The notes: a model not told the origin generated them from the sequence alone. Shown: positions 41,940-51,585, counted from the first letter of the stretch. The stretch: DNA of 64,000 nt from Streptomyces griseoloalbus (GCA_014650015.1 BMUD01000009.1:1-64000); one strand, 5' to 3'. Numbers and translations are program-made.

Positions 41940-43565
41940 ATGTCCGCACCAGCGCCGTCCCCGCTGGCCATCGTCGACGCCGAGCCCCTGCCCCGGCAGG
42001 AGGAGGTCCTCACCGAGGCGGCACTCGCCTTCGTGGCCGCGCTGCACCGGCGGTTCACGCCCCGGCGTGACGAACTCCTCGCCCGCCGCGCGGAGCGCCG
42101 CGCCGAGATCGCCCGCACCTCCACCCTCGACTTCCTCCAGGAGACGGCCGCCGTCCGCGCGGACGACTCCTGGACGGTGGCCCCGGCCCCGGCCGCCCTG
42201 GAGGACCGCCGCGTCGAGATCACCGGCCCCACCGACCGCAAGATGACCATCAACGCCCTCAACTCGGGAGCGAGGATCTGGCTCGCGGACTTCGAGGACG
42301 CCTCGGCGCCCACCTGGGAGAACGTGGTCCTCGGCCAGCTCAACCTGATCGACGCCTACACCCGGAACATCGACTTCACCGACCCTGGGTCCGGCAAGTC
42401 CTACGCCCTGCGCCCCAACGAGGAGCTGGCGACGGTCGTCATGCGCCCGCGCGGCTGGCACCTGAACGAGCGTCACCTCACCGACCCGGACGGCACCCCG
42501 GTGCCCGGTGCGCTCGTCGACTTCGGCCTGTACTTCTTCCACAACGCCAAGCGGCTGATCGAGCTCGGCAAGGGCCCGTACTTCTACCTCCCCAAGACGG
42601 AATCCCACCTGGAAGCCCGCCTGTGGAACGAGGTGTTCGTCTTCGCGCAGGAGTACATGGGGGTCCCCCAGGGCACCGTGCGCGCCACCGTCCTCATCGA
42701 GACGATCACGGCCGCGTACGAGATGGAGGAGATCCTCTACGAGCTGCGCGACCACGCCTCCGGGCTGAACGCCGGCCGCTGGGACTACCTGTTCTCCATC
42801 GTCAAGAACTTCCGTGACGGCGGGGCGAAGTTCGTCCTGCCCGACCGCAACGCGGTCACGATGACCGCCCCGTTCATGCGCGCGTACACCGAACTCCTCG
42901 TGCGCACCTGCCACAAGCGCGGTGCGCACGCGATCGGCGGCATGGCGGCGTTCATCCCGTCCCGCCGGGACGCCGAGGTCAACAAGGTGGCTTTCGAGAA
43001 GGTCCGCGCCGACAAGGACCGTGAGGCGAACGACGGCTTCGACGGCTCCTGGGTCGCCCACCCCGACCTGGTCCCGATCGCCATGGAGTCCTTCGACCGG
43101 GTGCTCGGCGACCGGCCGCACCAGAAGGACCGGCTGCGCGAGGACGTCGACGTGCACGCCGCCGACCTGATCGCGATCGACACCCTGGACGCCAAGCCGA
43201 CGTACGCGGGCCTGGTCAACGCCGTGCAGGTCGGCATCCGCTACATCGAGGCCTGGCTGCGCGGACTCGGCGCGGTCGCCATCTTCAACCTGATGGAGGA
43301 CGCGGCCACCGCCGAGATCTCCCGCTCCCAGATCTGGCAGTGGATCAACGCGGGCGTCGTCCTCGACAACGGCGAGCGGGTCACCGCCGAGCTGGCCCGC
43401 AAGATCGCCGCCGAGGAACTGGCGAACCTCCGCGCCGAGATCGGCGAGGAGGCGTTCGCGGCGGGCACCTGGCAGCAGGCCCACGACCTGCTGCTGCAGG
43501 TCTCCCTCGACGAGGACTACGCGGACTTCCTGACCCTGCCGGCGTACGAGCGGCTGAAGGGCTGA
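41940..43565 (+). CDS. aceB: Malate synthase A
   Basis: 541 residues, full length for the A isoform. [33 protein letters not shown] with the metal-binding Glu-Asp; [14 protein letters not shown] with the catalytic Arg; [19 protein letters not shown]; and [15 protein letters not shown] are the family signatures. Condenses glyoxylate with acetyl-CoA to malate. Here it takes glyoxylate from ureide breakdown into central metabolism, under the same operator type as allB. Confidence 0.96.
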   Translation: MSAPAPSPLAIVDAEPLPRQEEVLTEAALAFVAALHRRFTPRRDELLARRAERRAEIARTSTLDFLQETAAVRADDSWTVAPAPAALEDRRVEITGPTDRKMTINALNSGARIWLADFEDASAPTWENVVLGQLNLIDAYTRNIDFTDPGSGKSYALRPNEELATVVMRPRGWHLNERHLTDPDGTPVPGALVDFGLYFFHNAKRLIELGKGPYFYLPKTESHLEARLWNEVFVFAQEYMGVPQGTVRATVLIETITAAYEMEEILYELRDHASGLNAGRWDYLFSIVKNFRDGGAKFVLPDRNAVTMTAPFMRAYTELLVRTCHKRGAHAIGGMAAFIPSRRDAEVNKVAFEKVRADKDREANDGFDGSWVAHPDLVPIAMESFDRVLGDRPHQKDRLREDVDVHAADLIAIDTLDAKPTYAGLVNAVQVGIRYIEAWLRGLGAVAIFNLMEDAATAEISRSQIWQWINAGVVLDNGERVTAELARKIAAEELANLRAEIGEEAFAAGTWQQAHDLLLQVSLDEDYADFLTLPAYERLKG

Positions 43566-43570
43566 GCACG

Positions 43571-43609
43571 GTACGTCTCCGAGCGGCCCGGGGCCCCTCG
43601 GAGACGTAC
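43571..43609. terminator. Bidirectional terminator between aceB and the HipA-like gene
   Basis: GTACGTCTCCGAG (43571-43583) pairs perfectly with 43597-43609; the G/C-only loop can extend the stem. Confidence 0.75.
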
Positions 43610-43618
43610 GTACGGCCG

Positions 43619-44533
43619 TCACCCCAGGTGCACCGACCAGTCCTGTTCCGCCGCCGGCTTGCCGTGCAGGTCGGGGACGCGCTTGAGCCAGTCCGGGCGG
43701 CCCTGCCGCGTCCTCGCCGCACGCCGGGCGTTCTCCTCGGCGAGCTCCCGCGCGCCCGGGAAGTCGGTGGGCAGCCAGGCCCGGGAGGCCCGCACGCGCG
43801 CGTGGAGGTACGTCACATACGCCTCCCGGACCGCGTCGGGCGTGGCGAACCCCGGTTCGTCGGCCAGCCAGTCGTCGGGGACCTCCGCCGCGATCTCCCG
43901 CAGCAGTTCCTCCGTCACCTTCGGCGCCAGCTCGGCGTCCGCCGCACGTACGTCGGGGCCGTAGTGGCCGAGGGCGTGGTGGCGGAAGTCGTACACCTTG
44001 GCGGGGTCGGAGCCGTCCCAGCGGTGGTGGAAGACGAGCGCGGCCCCGTGGTCGATGAGCCACAGCCGCGGCGGTGCCACGCCCAGTGTCGGCCAGACCA
44101 CCAGGTTGGAGCTGTGGACGGTGCGGTCCACGTTCACCGTCAGGGCGTCGAGCCAGACGATCCGTCCGGCCTCCAGCGGATCGAGGGGGAACGCCCGCGC
44201 CACCTCCGGGGTGAAGTCCTTGGCGCCCGGGAGGTAGTCCATGCCGAGGTTGACCCCGGCGCTGGAGGTGTGCAGCTCCCGCACCTCCTGGTGGGGCTCG
44301 TCGGCCGCGATCGCCGGGTCGAAGTGCACCAGCACCAGCTCGGGGAAACGCAGCCCCAGGGCCCGGGCCAGCTCTCCCACGATCACCTCGGCGACCAGCG
44401 CCTTGCGCCCCTGCGCGGACCCGGTGAACTTCACGACGTACGTGCCGAGGTCGTCGGCCTCGACGACGCCGGGGACGGAGCCGCCGGTGTGCAGGGGCTC
44501 CACATAGCGGGTGGCGGCGACTTCTCTCAGCAT
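43619..44533 (-). CDS. HipA-like kinase-fold protein
   Basis: 304 residues. GTYVVKFTGSAQGRKALVAE has the ATP-binding Lys; ALGLRFPELVLVHFD, RIVWLDALTVNVDRTVHSSN with the catalytic Asp and following Asn, and LWLIDHGAALVFHH (D-H-G in place of DFG/DFD) follow the order of the HipA/PI3K-like family. In HipA the kinase phosphorylates Glu-tRNA synthetase. This stand-alone form is common in Streptomyces, its target is unknown, and no HipB-like antitoxin is next to it. Confidence 0.82.
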   Translation of the reverse strand: MLREVAATRYVEPLHTGGSVPGVVEADDLGTYVVKFTGSAQGRKALVAEVIVGELARALGLRFPELVLVHFDPAIAADEPHQEVRELHTSSAGVNLGMDYLPGAKDFTPEVARAFPLDPLEAGRIVWLDALTVNVDRTVHSSNLVVWPTLGVAPPRLWLIDHGAALVFHHRWDGSDPAKVYDFRHHALGHYGPDVRAADAELAPKVTEELLREIAAEVPDDWLADEPGFATPDAVREAYVTYLHARVRASRAWLPTDFPGARELAEENARRAARTRQGRPDWLKRVPDLHGKPAAEQDWSVHLG

Positions 44534-44610
44534 TCTCCCGACCCATCCGCCTCTTCGGCCCCGTGATTTCCTCGGCCCTGCGATCCGGCTCCCGGCATGA
44601 GGTGAGCATA

Positions 44611-44844
44611 GTGACCGAGGGTGATGACCGGCGAGCGATTACTCTCGCCGCCGCCCGGTACATCGTCGACCGCGTCAAGGACATGGTCGTCTCCGGCGGG
44701 GAGAACGTCCATCACGGCACGGTGGACTCGGTCGAGGAGGTCAAGGGAATCGGGGTGCGGGTGCGGCCGGCCCTCACCGTCGAAGTGGAGGGCAGCGCCA
44801 AGCCCGCCAGGGTGGCCCAGGCCGTGCACCGGCACAACGCCTGA
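44611..44844 (+). pseudogene. Chimeric relic including the end of an acyl-CoA synthetase
   Basis: A 77-residue frame from a GTG. Residues 12-30 (ARYIVDRVKDMVVSGGENV) are the A8-A10 region of AMP-forming acyl-CoA synthetases (DRxKDMIxSGGEN). The second part (VEEVKGIGVRVRPALTVEV, then EGSAKPARVAQAVHR) belongs to a different, unrecognised protein. A fusion of gene ends left by deletion. Confidence 0.5.
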
Positions 44845-45109
44845 CAGCCGGCCACGGCCGTCCGCCTGCCCCGTCGCGGCGGACCGTGGCCGTCGGCCGG
44901 GTGCGGCGGGCTCGTCCCCGCTTCCACCGAGCGGAAGGATCTCGGCCATGGCAGGCACTACCGCGGGCCCGGGCGCCCGGTGACCAGCAGCGCGCCGGCA
45001 CTTCCCAGGGCTCTCGACGTGCTGCTCGCGCACGCGCCCGCCGGCGTCCGGGCCGAGGTGCTCGACGACCTCCCGGGAATGACGCCTCATACGGTGAGTC
45101 TCCAGGACC

Positions 45110-45496
45110 GTGCTGCCGTTCCGCAGCTTCGTCCAGCAGCCGATGCACCACGGGCGGCTGGTACTCGCCGGGGACGCCGCCCACACGGTGCCGCCGACCG
45201 GCGCCAAGGGCCTCAACCTCGCCCTCGCGGACGTGCGGGTGCTGGCGGAGGAACTGGAGCGGGCGGTGGCGGGCGGGGACACGGCCCCGCTGCGGACCTA
45301 CAGCGAGCGGGCACTGCGCCGGGTGTGGAAGGCGCAGCACTTCTCCTCCTGGATGACCACCCTGCTGCACACGCTGCCGGACGCCACCCCGTTCGACGTC
45401 CGGCGCCAAGAGGGCGAACTGGCCGCGGTGACCGGCTCCACCGTGGGATCGACCTATCTCGCCGAGGCCTACACCGGCCGGCCGGAACGGCGCTGA
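45110..45496 (+). pseudogene. pobA: C-terminal fragment of 4-hydroxybenzoate 3-monooxygenase (pobA)
   Basis: The frame reads LPFRSFVQQPMHHGRLVLA, then GDAAHTVPPTGAKGLNLALA and DVRVLAEELERAV, the second FAD-binding GD motif and following helix of PobA-type flavin hydroxylases, to the natural C-terminus. The N-terminal FAD-binding GxGxxG half is missing; upstream is unrelated sequence with a short GTG frame at 44,980. Together with the pcaD stub it points to lost protocatechuate catabolism. Confidence 0.75.
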
Positions 45497-45540
45497 GCAC
45501 GGCATGGCCCCGCCGGAAGCCACCGTCGGCACACCGGAGT

Positions 45541-47157
45541 TCACCCGGCGATCAGCGGATTGGGCAGCGGGCGGTAGCGGGCGTCCGCGCCGTCCGCGCC
45601 GGTCCAGCGCAACAGGAGGTTGGTCTTGCCGGGGAGGGTGGGCGCGGTGAGCAGGGCGGTGGCCTCGGGGAGCTCGTGGCGGGCCAGTTCGTGGCGGACG
45701 GCGGGCCAGGGGTCGAGGCCGGGGTGGTGCTCGGCGAGGGCGGCGGCGATCTCGGTGAGGTGGTTGACGACCAGGCAGTACACCAGCCGCTCCCAGCCGG
45801 CCTCCCGGGACACCGGGGGCAGCGATGTCGCGCGGGTCGCGTCCGGGAGGAGTTTCACCCCCTCGGCGTCCCGGAAGAGGGCCTGCACGGGCATGCCGTC
45901 GGCGTCGACGGCGATCAGCGTGTTCTGCAGATGCGCCTCCAGGACGACGCCGTGCCCGGCGAAGGCCGCCAGCGCCGGGGGCACCACCTGCGCCAGGTAC
46001 GCCCGCCACCAGGCGGCCGGACGCGCGGTGGTGGCGAGCGGATTGCCGTCGAAGCCCTCCGCCAGCGCGGCCGCCAGGTACGGGGTCGCGCCGAAGGCCA
46101 GATGCCCGCGCAGTCCGTCGCGCACGACGACGGCCACCTGCTCGAAGGCGAAGTCCGCGGTGCGATGGCCCCGGTCGCTCAGCCACGCCGCCGGTCCGTC
46201 GAACGCGGCGAAGGCCGAGCGCACGGCCGTGTCGGTCCCGTGCAGTGTCAGCAGGTCGTGGCGCCACAGCCGTCGGATGTCGTTGGTGATGCGCACATCC
46301 AGGCTGAACTTCAGGAACAGATCGCGTCCGGGCGCGTACACGGTGCGGAGCGCGGCCGTCGGCCACACCTCGAAGGCGGTCGTGCCCAGCCGGATCAGCC
46401 GGCCGTCGGCGAAGGCGGGGGCGAGGTCCCGGGCCGCGAGGTCCAGCTGCCAGGGGTGGGCGGGCAGCAGACGGTAGCCGGGCGGGGCGGTGCCCAGACG
46501 GTCGAGGGCCTCGGTGTCGCCCTCCTCGACGACCGCGTCCTCGCGCAGCCCGAGCAGCGTGAGCGGGAAACGGGCGTATGCCTCGGGCGCGTACGGCAGC
46601 CAGCCGGCCGCGGGGCCGCCGCCCCGCGCCTTGGGGGCGGGATGGTGGGTGTGTCCGGTGAGCAGGGACTGCTCGGAGCGCAGATACGGGTCGTCGGGCG
46701 GGGTGGCCCGGGCGCGGGCGGCGAGCAGCGCGGCCACCGTGTCCCGGCTGTCGATCATCTCGGCGGGCAGTTCGTGGTTGGACAGGCCGGTGTGCCGGCG
46801 CAGCTCCTCGGCGACGAGTCGCACCAGCTCGGTGTGGCCGACGCGCTGCCAGACGCCCTCCGTGTACACCTCGGGCGCGGCGGGGCGCCGGGTTCCGCGC
46901 ACCCGCAGCAGCCGGTCCGCGCCGGGGAGGAGGTACGTCCGCTGCCCGTCGGCGTCCGGTGAGGGCTGCGGGCCGGGCAGGGGCCGGGCCACCTCGCGCA
47001 GCACGCAGTTCAGCAGCGGCACGGCCGCGTACGCGTCGGCGCGCCCGGCGAGGTCGGTGCGGCTCGCCGCGTCGTCGGCTGCGGGCGGGGGCATGAGGTC
47101 CACGCGTTCTGGTTCCCTACGGTCTGTCCGGGCGGGGACGATCAGTATCTCTGCCAT
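45541..47157 (-). CDS. NIS siderophore synthetase, IucA/IucC family (copy 1)
   Basis: 538 residues. Family motifs: GHTHHPAPKARGG (ATP-binding), LPAHPWQLDL (HPWQ), LFLKFSLDVRITNDIRR with the conserved Lys/Arg, HGVVLEAHLQNTLIAVD (EAHxQN, carboxylate binding), VYCLVVNHLTEI and the ending TNLLLRWTG. Such enzymes adenylate a carboxylate (for example citrate or succinate) and join it to an amine or alcohol in NRPS-independent siderophore assembly. Divergent from a second synthetase; no transporter or amine-forming gene is next to it. Confidence 0.9.
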   Translation of the reverse strand: MAEILIVPARTDRREPERVDLMPPPAADDAASRTDLAGRADAYAAVPLLNCVLREVARPLPGPQPSPDADGQRTYLLPGADRLLRVRGTRRPAAPEVYTEGVWQRVGHTELVRLVAEELRRHTGLSNHELPAEMIDSRDTVAALLAARARATPPDDPYLRSEQSLLTGHTHHPAPKARGGGPAAGWLPYAPEAYARFPLTLLGLREDAVVEEGDTEALDRLGTAPPGYRLLPAHPWQLDLAARDLAPAFADGRLIRLGTTAFEVWPTAALRTVYAPGRDLFLKFSLDVRITNDIRRLWRHDLLTLHGTDTAVRSAFAAFDGPAAWLSDRGHRTADFAFEQVAVVVRDGLRGHLAFGATPYLAAALAEGFDGNPLATTARPAAWWRAYLAQVVPPALAAFAGHGVVLEAHLQNTLIAVDADGMPVQALFRDAEGVKLLPDATRATSLPPVSREAGWERLVYCLVVNHLTEIAAALAEHHPGLDPWPAVRHELARHELPEATALLTAPTLPGKTNLLLRWTGADGADARYRPLPNPLIAG

Positions 47158-47230
47158 CGTCCGCCCATACGTCGAGCCGATGCGTCCGGCCCCTACGTCC
47201 CACCCTGCGCGTCACCCGAGGAGTCCGCCC

Positions 47231-48748
47231 GTGCACCGTCCCTCCACCGCCGAGGCCGAGATCGCCGACGAGCTGAGCGCCGTACGGCCCGGACTCGTGC
47301 CCCGGTACACGGGCGGGCTGCCCGCCGCCCGCGCGGCCGTGCTGACCCGGCTGTGGCGCGGTCTGGCGCATGAACCCCTGCCGTGGATCGCCCGCCGTGA
47401 CCGGCGCCGTGACGGACTCACCCTGCGGCTGGCGGACGGGCGGCGGCTGCACGGGCCGCGGGCGGATCCGTATGCCACCGGCGCGTACGTCACCGCCGTA
47501 CGGCTGGACGAGGTGACGTACGACGATCCGGCGCGGCTGATGACGTCTCTCGCCGTGCCGCACTCGGCGGTCTTCGCCGCGGAACTCGGGCACAGCGTCG
47601 CGTCGTTGGCGTTGTCCCGGGCGGGTGGGCAGGCGCACCCGCAGGAGTGGCCGGCGCGGGACTGGGAGTGGGAGCAGCGGGTGGTCGACGGGCATCCGTT
47701 CCACCCCAACTGCCGTTCCCGGCCGGGTTTCTCGGTGGCCGAGCAGCTCGGCTACGGGCCCGAGCACCGGCCGGTCGTGGAGCTGGGGCTGGTGCCGGTG
47801 CCGGCCGCGGAGTGCCTGGTGACGGGGGTGTGGCCGGACTGGCTGCGGGAGGCGGGGCGGGTGGTGGTACCCGTGCATCCCTGGCAGGCGGCGCACGTGC
47901 TGAAGCGCAGGGCCGAGCGGCAGGGTGAACAGCGGCTCGCCGCACATCCGCTGATGGCGCTGCGCACCCTCGCGCTGCCGGACGGGCCGCATGTCAAGAC
48001 GGCGCTGAGCGCCCGGCTGACGTCCTCGGTGCGGGACATCTCACTGGGCTCGGTCGCCGCGTCGGCGGTGCTGTCGGACTTCGGGGAGGCGGTGGCGGCG
48101 CGGACGGACGGGCTGCTGCACATCACCCGCACGCTCGGCGCGGTCGCGGCCGGGTCCCCCGACCTGGCGGCGGTGCTGCGCGAGTCGCCCGAGGAGTACG
48201 CGGCGGACGGGGAGCGGGTGGTCCCGGTGGCGGCGCTGGCGACGACCGGGCTGCCCCGCTCCCCCGACTGGCTGGGCCGGTTCGCCCGGCTCGCCCTGAC
48301 GGTCGGGATGCGGCTGCTGGAGCTGGGGGTCGCCCTGGAGGCACACGGCCAGAACCTGCTCGTGGTGCTGTCGCCGGCCGGTGATCCGGTGCGGCTGGTC
48401 TACCGCGACCTGGCCGATCTGCGGGTCGGCCCGGCCCGGCTGGCCCGGCACGGCATCGAGCTCCCCGAGCTGCCGGCGCGCATGGTCACGGACGACGAGC
48501 GCGTCCTGCGGCGCAAGCTGTTCGGCTCGCTGGTCGCGGGCGCGCTGGCGGGGACGGCGGGGTCGGGACCGGTGCTGCGGGCGGCCCTGGAGAGTGCCGG
48601 ACGGGACCTGCCGCGCACCCCGGACCGGGCGGCGCTGGTCGACGCACCGCTGCCCGCGAAGGCGCTGACGCTGATGCGGCTGTCACCTCGGACGGCCGGG
48701 GACCAATGGGCGGAGCTCCCCAATCCGCTGCACGAGGCGACCATGTGA
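47231..48748 (+). CDS. NIS siderophore synthetase, IucA/IucC family (copy 2)
   Basis: 505 residues from a GTG at 47231 with GAGGAG 7 bases upstream. Motifs: DGHPFHPNCRSRPGFS (replacing GHPxHPxxKxRxG, with Arg at the Lys position), VPVHPWQAAHVL, VKTALSARLTSSVRDIS, LEAHGQNLLVVL and the FxRDL-type VYRDLADLR. The LTSSVRDIS form is typical of one NIS class, different from the ITNDIRR form of copy 1, so the two likely do successive steps. 73 bp separate the two starts; no iron-box-like palindrome was seen there. Confidence 0.88.
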   Translation: MHRPSTAEAEIADELSAVRPGLVPRYTGGLPAARAAVLTRLWRGLAHEPLPWIARRDRRRDGLTLRLADGRRLHGPRADPYATGAYVTAVRLDEVTYDDPARLMTSLAVPHSAVFAAELGHSVASLALSRAGGQAHPQEWPARDWEWEQRVVDGHPFHPNCRSRPGFSVAEQLGYGPEHRPVVELGLVPVPAAECLVTGVWPDWLREAGRVVVPVHPWQAAHVLKRRAERQGEQRLAAHPLMALRTLALPDGPHVKTALSARLTSSVRDISLGSVAASAVLSDFGEAVAARTDGLLHITRTLGAVAAGSPDLAAVLRESPEEYAADGERVVPVAALATTGLPRSPDWLGRFARLALTVGMRLLELGVALEAHGQNLLVVLSPAGDPVRLVYRDLADLRVGPARLARHGIELPELPARMVTDDERVLRRKLFGSLVAGALAGTAGSGPVLRAALESAGRDLPRTPDRAALVDAPLPAKALTLMRLSPRTAGDQWAELPNPLHEATM

Positions 48749-48793
48749 CGGACCGTTTTGGAGCCCGGCACCCCTGATCAATAGGATCCGCCG

Positions 48794-50074
48794 ATGATCA
48801 GAAGAAAACGGCCGGTGGCAGGCGTCTGCGCCCTGCTCGCCGCACTGACGGCCGGGCTCGCCTTCCCGGCCGGGGCGGCCGCCGGTGAACCCACGGGCCA
48901 GGACGCGCCCAAGGTGAACCTCGTCCTCGATGTGAGCGGCTCGATGCGGGCCCGGGACATCGACGGCCGGTCCCGGATGGCGGCGGCGAAACAGGCGTTC
49001 AACGAGGTGCTGGACGCGACGCCGGAGGAGGTTCGGCTCGGCATCCGGACCCTCGGCGCCGACTACGCCGGCGACGACCGCAAGGAGGGCTGCAAGGACA
49101 CCGCGCAGCTCTACCCGGTCGGCCCGCTGGACCGCACCGAGGCCAAGACGGCGGTGGCCACGCTCGTCCCGACGGGCTGGACGCCGATCGGCCCCGCGCT
49201 GCTGAAGGCGGCCGGCGACCTCGACGGCGGCGACGGCTCCAAGCGCATCGTGCTGATCAGCGACGGCGAGGACACCTGCGCCCCGCTCGACCCGTGCGAG
49301 GTGGCCCGGGAGATCGCGGCCAAGGGCATCGGCCTCACCATCGACACCCTGGGCCTGGTGCCGAACGTCAAGATGAGCCGGCAGCTCAGCTGCATCGCCG
49401 AGGCGACCGGCGGGACCTACACCTCGGTCGAGCACCAGGACGAACTCACCGACCGGGTGAACGAGTTGGTGGACCGCGCGGCCGAGCCGGTGGTGACCCC
49501 GGTGGCCACGGAGGGCGCCGACTCGTGCGACCGGGCGCCCGTGCTGCAGTCCGGTCTGTACACCGACCGCGAGGAGTTCGGGCAGCAGCGCTGGTACCGC
49601 GTGGAGGTGCTGCCGGGGCAGGAGTTGCGCGCCTCGGTGAGTGTGGCCGCGGACCGGGCCGTACGCCCGGACTACGGCGTGCTGCTGCGGGCCGTCACGG
49701 TGCACGGCCGCGAGACCGTGCGCGGCGAGGCGACCGGCAACGGCCGTACGGATGTGCTGTCCACCGGACTGCGCCACCCCGAGCCCGAGCGGGAGGGCGA
49801 GGACGGCGACGGCGACAAGCCGGCGGCCGAGGTCGTGTGCCTGGTGGTGACCAACTCCTTCTCGGCGGACTCCGGGGTGAAGACCACGCCCGGTCTTCCG
49901 CTGGAACTGACCGTCGACGTGGTGGAGGGTCCGGACGGGTCGAGCGACGTGGCCTCGTTCGGTCTGGGCCGGGGCTGGTGGCTGCTCGGCGCGCTGATCC
50001 TCACCGGCTTCCTCGCCGGTCTCGTCTGGGGCTGGCTGTCACGCTGGCGGGTCGCTGTCTGGAGGACCAACTGA
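48794..50074 (+). CDS. Secreted, membrane-anchored VWA-domain protein
   Basis: 426 residues. Signal peptide 1-30 (GVCALLAALTAGLAFPAGAA), then a von Willebrand A domain with a complete MIDAS: LVLDVSGSMRARD, the Thr in PTGWTPIGPAL and the Asp in VLISDGEDTC. A beta-rich region follows (VLQSGLYTDREEFGQQRWY) and one C-terminal transmembrane helix (LLGALILTGFLAGLVWG) leaves a short basic cytoplasmic end. Metal-dependent binding at the outer face of the membrane; the partner is unknown. Coupled by TGATG to the next gene. Confidence 0.88.
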   Translation: MIRRKRPVAGVCALLAALTAGLAFPAGAAAGEPTGQDAPKVNLVLDVSGSMRARDIDGRSRMAAAKQAFNEVLDATPEEVRLGIRTLGADYAGDDRKEGCKDTAQLYPVGPLDRTEAKTAVATLVPTGWTPIGPALLKAAGDLDGGDGSKRIVLISDGEDTCAPLDPCEVAREIAAKGIGLTIDTLGLVPNVKMSRQLSCIAEATGGTYTSVEHQDELTDRVNELVDRAAEPVVTPVATEGADSCDRAPVLQSGLYTDREEFGQQRWYRVEVLPGQELRASVSVAADRAVRPDYGVLLRAVTVHGRETVRGEATGNGRTDVLSTGLRHPEPEREGEDGDGDKPAAEVVCLVVTNSFSADSGVKTTPGLPLELTVDVVEGPDGSSDVASFGLGRGWWLLGALILTGFLAGLVWGWLSRWRVAVWRTN

Positions 50075-50883
50075 TGCGCGTCATCCGTGTGCTGGGCACC
50101 GCCCTGCTGACGCTCGGGCTCGCCGCCGCGCCCGCCGCGGCCGACTCCTCGCCCTCCCCGAGCGCGTCCGAGGAGGACGGGGCGCCCACCCGCGCGGGCA
50201 CCTCGTTCCGTACCGCGACGGAGGTCGAACAGGGGCAGACCGCCACCGCGCGCGCGTCCACGGGCGACTACCTGTACTGGTCGTTCCCGGCGGACGCCGG
50301 GCAGCGCCCCACCGTCCGCGCGACGGTGAGGCTGCCGGAGAGCCACGCGGCCGAGACCTGGCAGATCGATGTGTACGACGGTCTGCGCCGCCGCCAGGCC
50401 TGCCAGTACGGCGCGCAGACCCGCACCGCCGGGGCGGACACGGCCTCGGTGGAGCTGGAGTGCGTGCTGCGCACGGTGCGCGCCTGGTCGGAGCCGTGGG
50501 CCGACGACCCGCTGCCGGGCACGTACTACGTCCGGCTCACGGCGCTGCGGGTGGCGACGGCCGACCTGGGCCAGCCGGTGGGCGCCGAACTGCGGGTCGA
50601 CTCCCGGGATATGGGTGGCGCGGCGGCGGTGGACGGCGCGCTGGCGCAGCCGCTGGTGCCGGGCATCGCGACCCCGGTCGGGACCGACTTGGCGGAGGAC
50701 GACGACTCGCCCACCGCCGTGCTGGCCGGCCTGGAACCCGAGGACGGCTGGGCCTCGGGCTGGTGGTCCGACCGCTGGCTGTGGACGGCGGCGGGCGGCG
50801 CGCTGGCCGCCCTGGCGGGTGTCGCCGGGTACCGGCTGACCCGGGGTTCCGGGCGTCCGCCCGGGGTGCCGCCGCACGCGTGA
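50074..50883 (+). CDS. Secreted membrane-anchored protein, partner of the VWA protein
   Basis: 269 residues. Signal peptide (RVLGTALLTLGLAAAPAAA), Ser/Pro linker, then a beta-rich domain (FRTATEVEQGQTATARASTG, DYLYWSFPADAGQRPTVRA) resembling the C-terminal beta region of its VWA neighbour, and a C-terminal helix (WLWTAAGGALAALAGVAGY). Its ATG shares one base with the previous stop, so the two are made together. No family name known to me. Confidence 0.8.
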   Translation: MRVIRVLGTALLTLGLAAAPAAADSSPSPSASEEDGAPTRAGTSFRTATEVEQGQTATARASTGDYLYWSFPADAGQRPTVRATVRLPESHAAETWQIDVYDGLRRRQACQYGAQTRTAGADTASVELECVLRTVRAWSEPWADDPLPGTYYVRLTALRVATADLGQPVGAELRVDSRDMGGAAAVDGALAQPLVPGIATPVGTDLAEDDDSPTAVLAGLEPEDGWASGWWSDRWLWTAAGGALAALAGVAGYRLTRGSGRPPGVPPHA

Positions 50884-50933
50884 CACGGTCTGCGGAAGAC
50901 CCGCCCGGTGCGGGTTTTCCGCCGTTCGTGTCA
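50881..50933. terminator. Two-step hairpin terminator spanning both stop codons
   Basis: Inner stem 50892-50904 with 50910-50922 (13 pairs, one G-T). An outer stem TGACACG (50881-50887) with CGTGTCA (50927-50933) includes the TGA of one gene and the TCA (stop on the minus strand) of the convergent gene. Confidence 0.75.
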
Positions 50934-51563
50934 CATCTCCCGGAGGGCCTTGGCGAACGTGCCGTCTCCGCTCACCCCGACCCGCCCGGCGCGCACCGCG
51001 CCGGGCAGGGCCAGTTCGCCGCGGCTGATCGCCGTACACGTCCCGGTGTCCAGGGACAGCAGGGCGTCGGGCTCTGCGGGGGCCGGTCCGTCGCCGTACA
51101 CGGGCCCGTCCTCCGTGCCGACGTGCAGGTGGAACCGCCCCTCCTCCAGGCGGACTTCGACCAGGCCCTGGCCCACGCCGTCCAGGGCCCGCAGCAGGGG
51201 CAGGGCGAACCAGTGGGCCCGTACCGCGTCCGTGGGGCGCCGCTCGCCCAGGTCGTCCTCGCCCCACGCGCCGAGGGCCTGGAGCACGGGCAGCAACGCG
51301 CGTCCGCGCGCGGTGAGTTCGTAGACGTAGGCCGCGCCGGGCGGGGGCAGGCGCCGCCGGGTGGTGAGAGCGTCGCGCTCCATGTCCTTCAGCCGTGAGG
51401 CCAGTACGTCCGTGCTGACGCCGGGCAGGTCCGCGTGCAGGTCGGTGTAGCGGCGCGGGCCGGCGAGGAGCTCCCGGACGATCAGCAGGGTCCAGCGGTC
51501 GCCGACGGCGTCTAGCGCGCGGGCGGCGGAACAGTACTGGTCGTAGCTTCGGCGAGGTGACAT
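50931..51563 (-). CDS. HxlR-family transcriptional regulator with C-terminal SCP2-like domain
   Basis: 210 residues from the ATG at 51563 (an ATG 18 bases upstream is possible). The winged helix includes YCSAARALDAVGDRWTLLI, VRELLAGPRRYTDLHADLP, STDVLASRLKDMERDALTT and YVYELTARGRALLPVLQALG, the HxlR pattern. The C-terminal 90 residues (FHLHVGTEDGPVYGDGP, PDALLSLDTGTCTAISRGE) resemble a small sterol-carrier-like ligand domain. Divergent from the aminotransferase gene, with two inverted repeats between them. Confidence 0.88.
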   Translation of the reverse strand: MSPRRSYDQYCSAARALDAVGDRWTLLIVRELLAGPRRYTDLHADLPGVSTDVLASRLKDMERDALTTRRRLPPPGAAYVYELTARGRALLPVLQALGAWGEDDLGERRPTDAVRAHWFALPLLRALDGVGQGLVEVRLEEGRFHLHVGTEDGPVYGDGPAPAEPDALLSLDTGTCTAISRGELALPGAVRAGRVGVSGDGTFAKALREM

Positions 51564-51585
51564 GCGACGCAGTCTAGACATGTTG

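Noticed and set aside
43340-44566. Long plus-strand frame opposite the HipA-like gene
   Set aside because: Shadow composition. The minus frame carries the kinase motifs.
47158-47230. Iron-box operator between the two NIS synthetases
   Set aside because: No 19-bp TTAGGTTAGGCTAACCTAA-like palindrome can be seen in the 73-bp interval.
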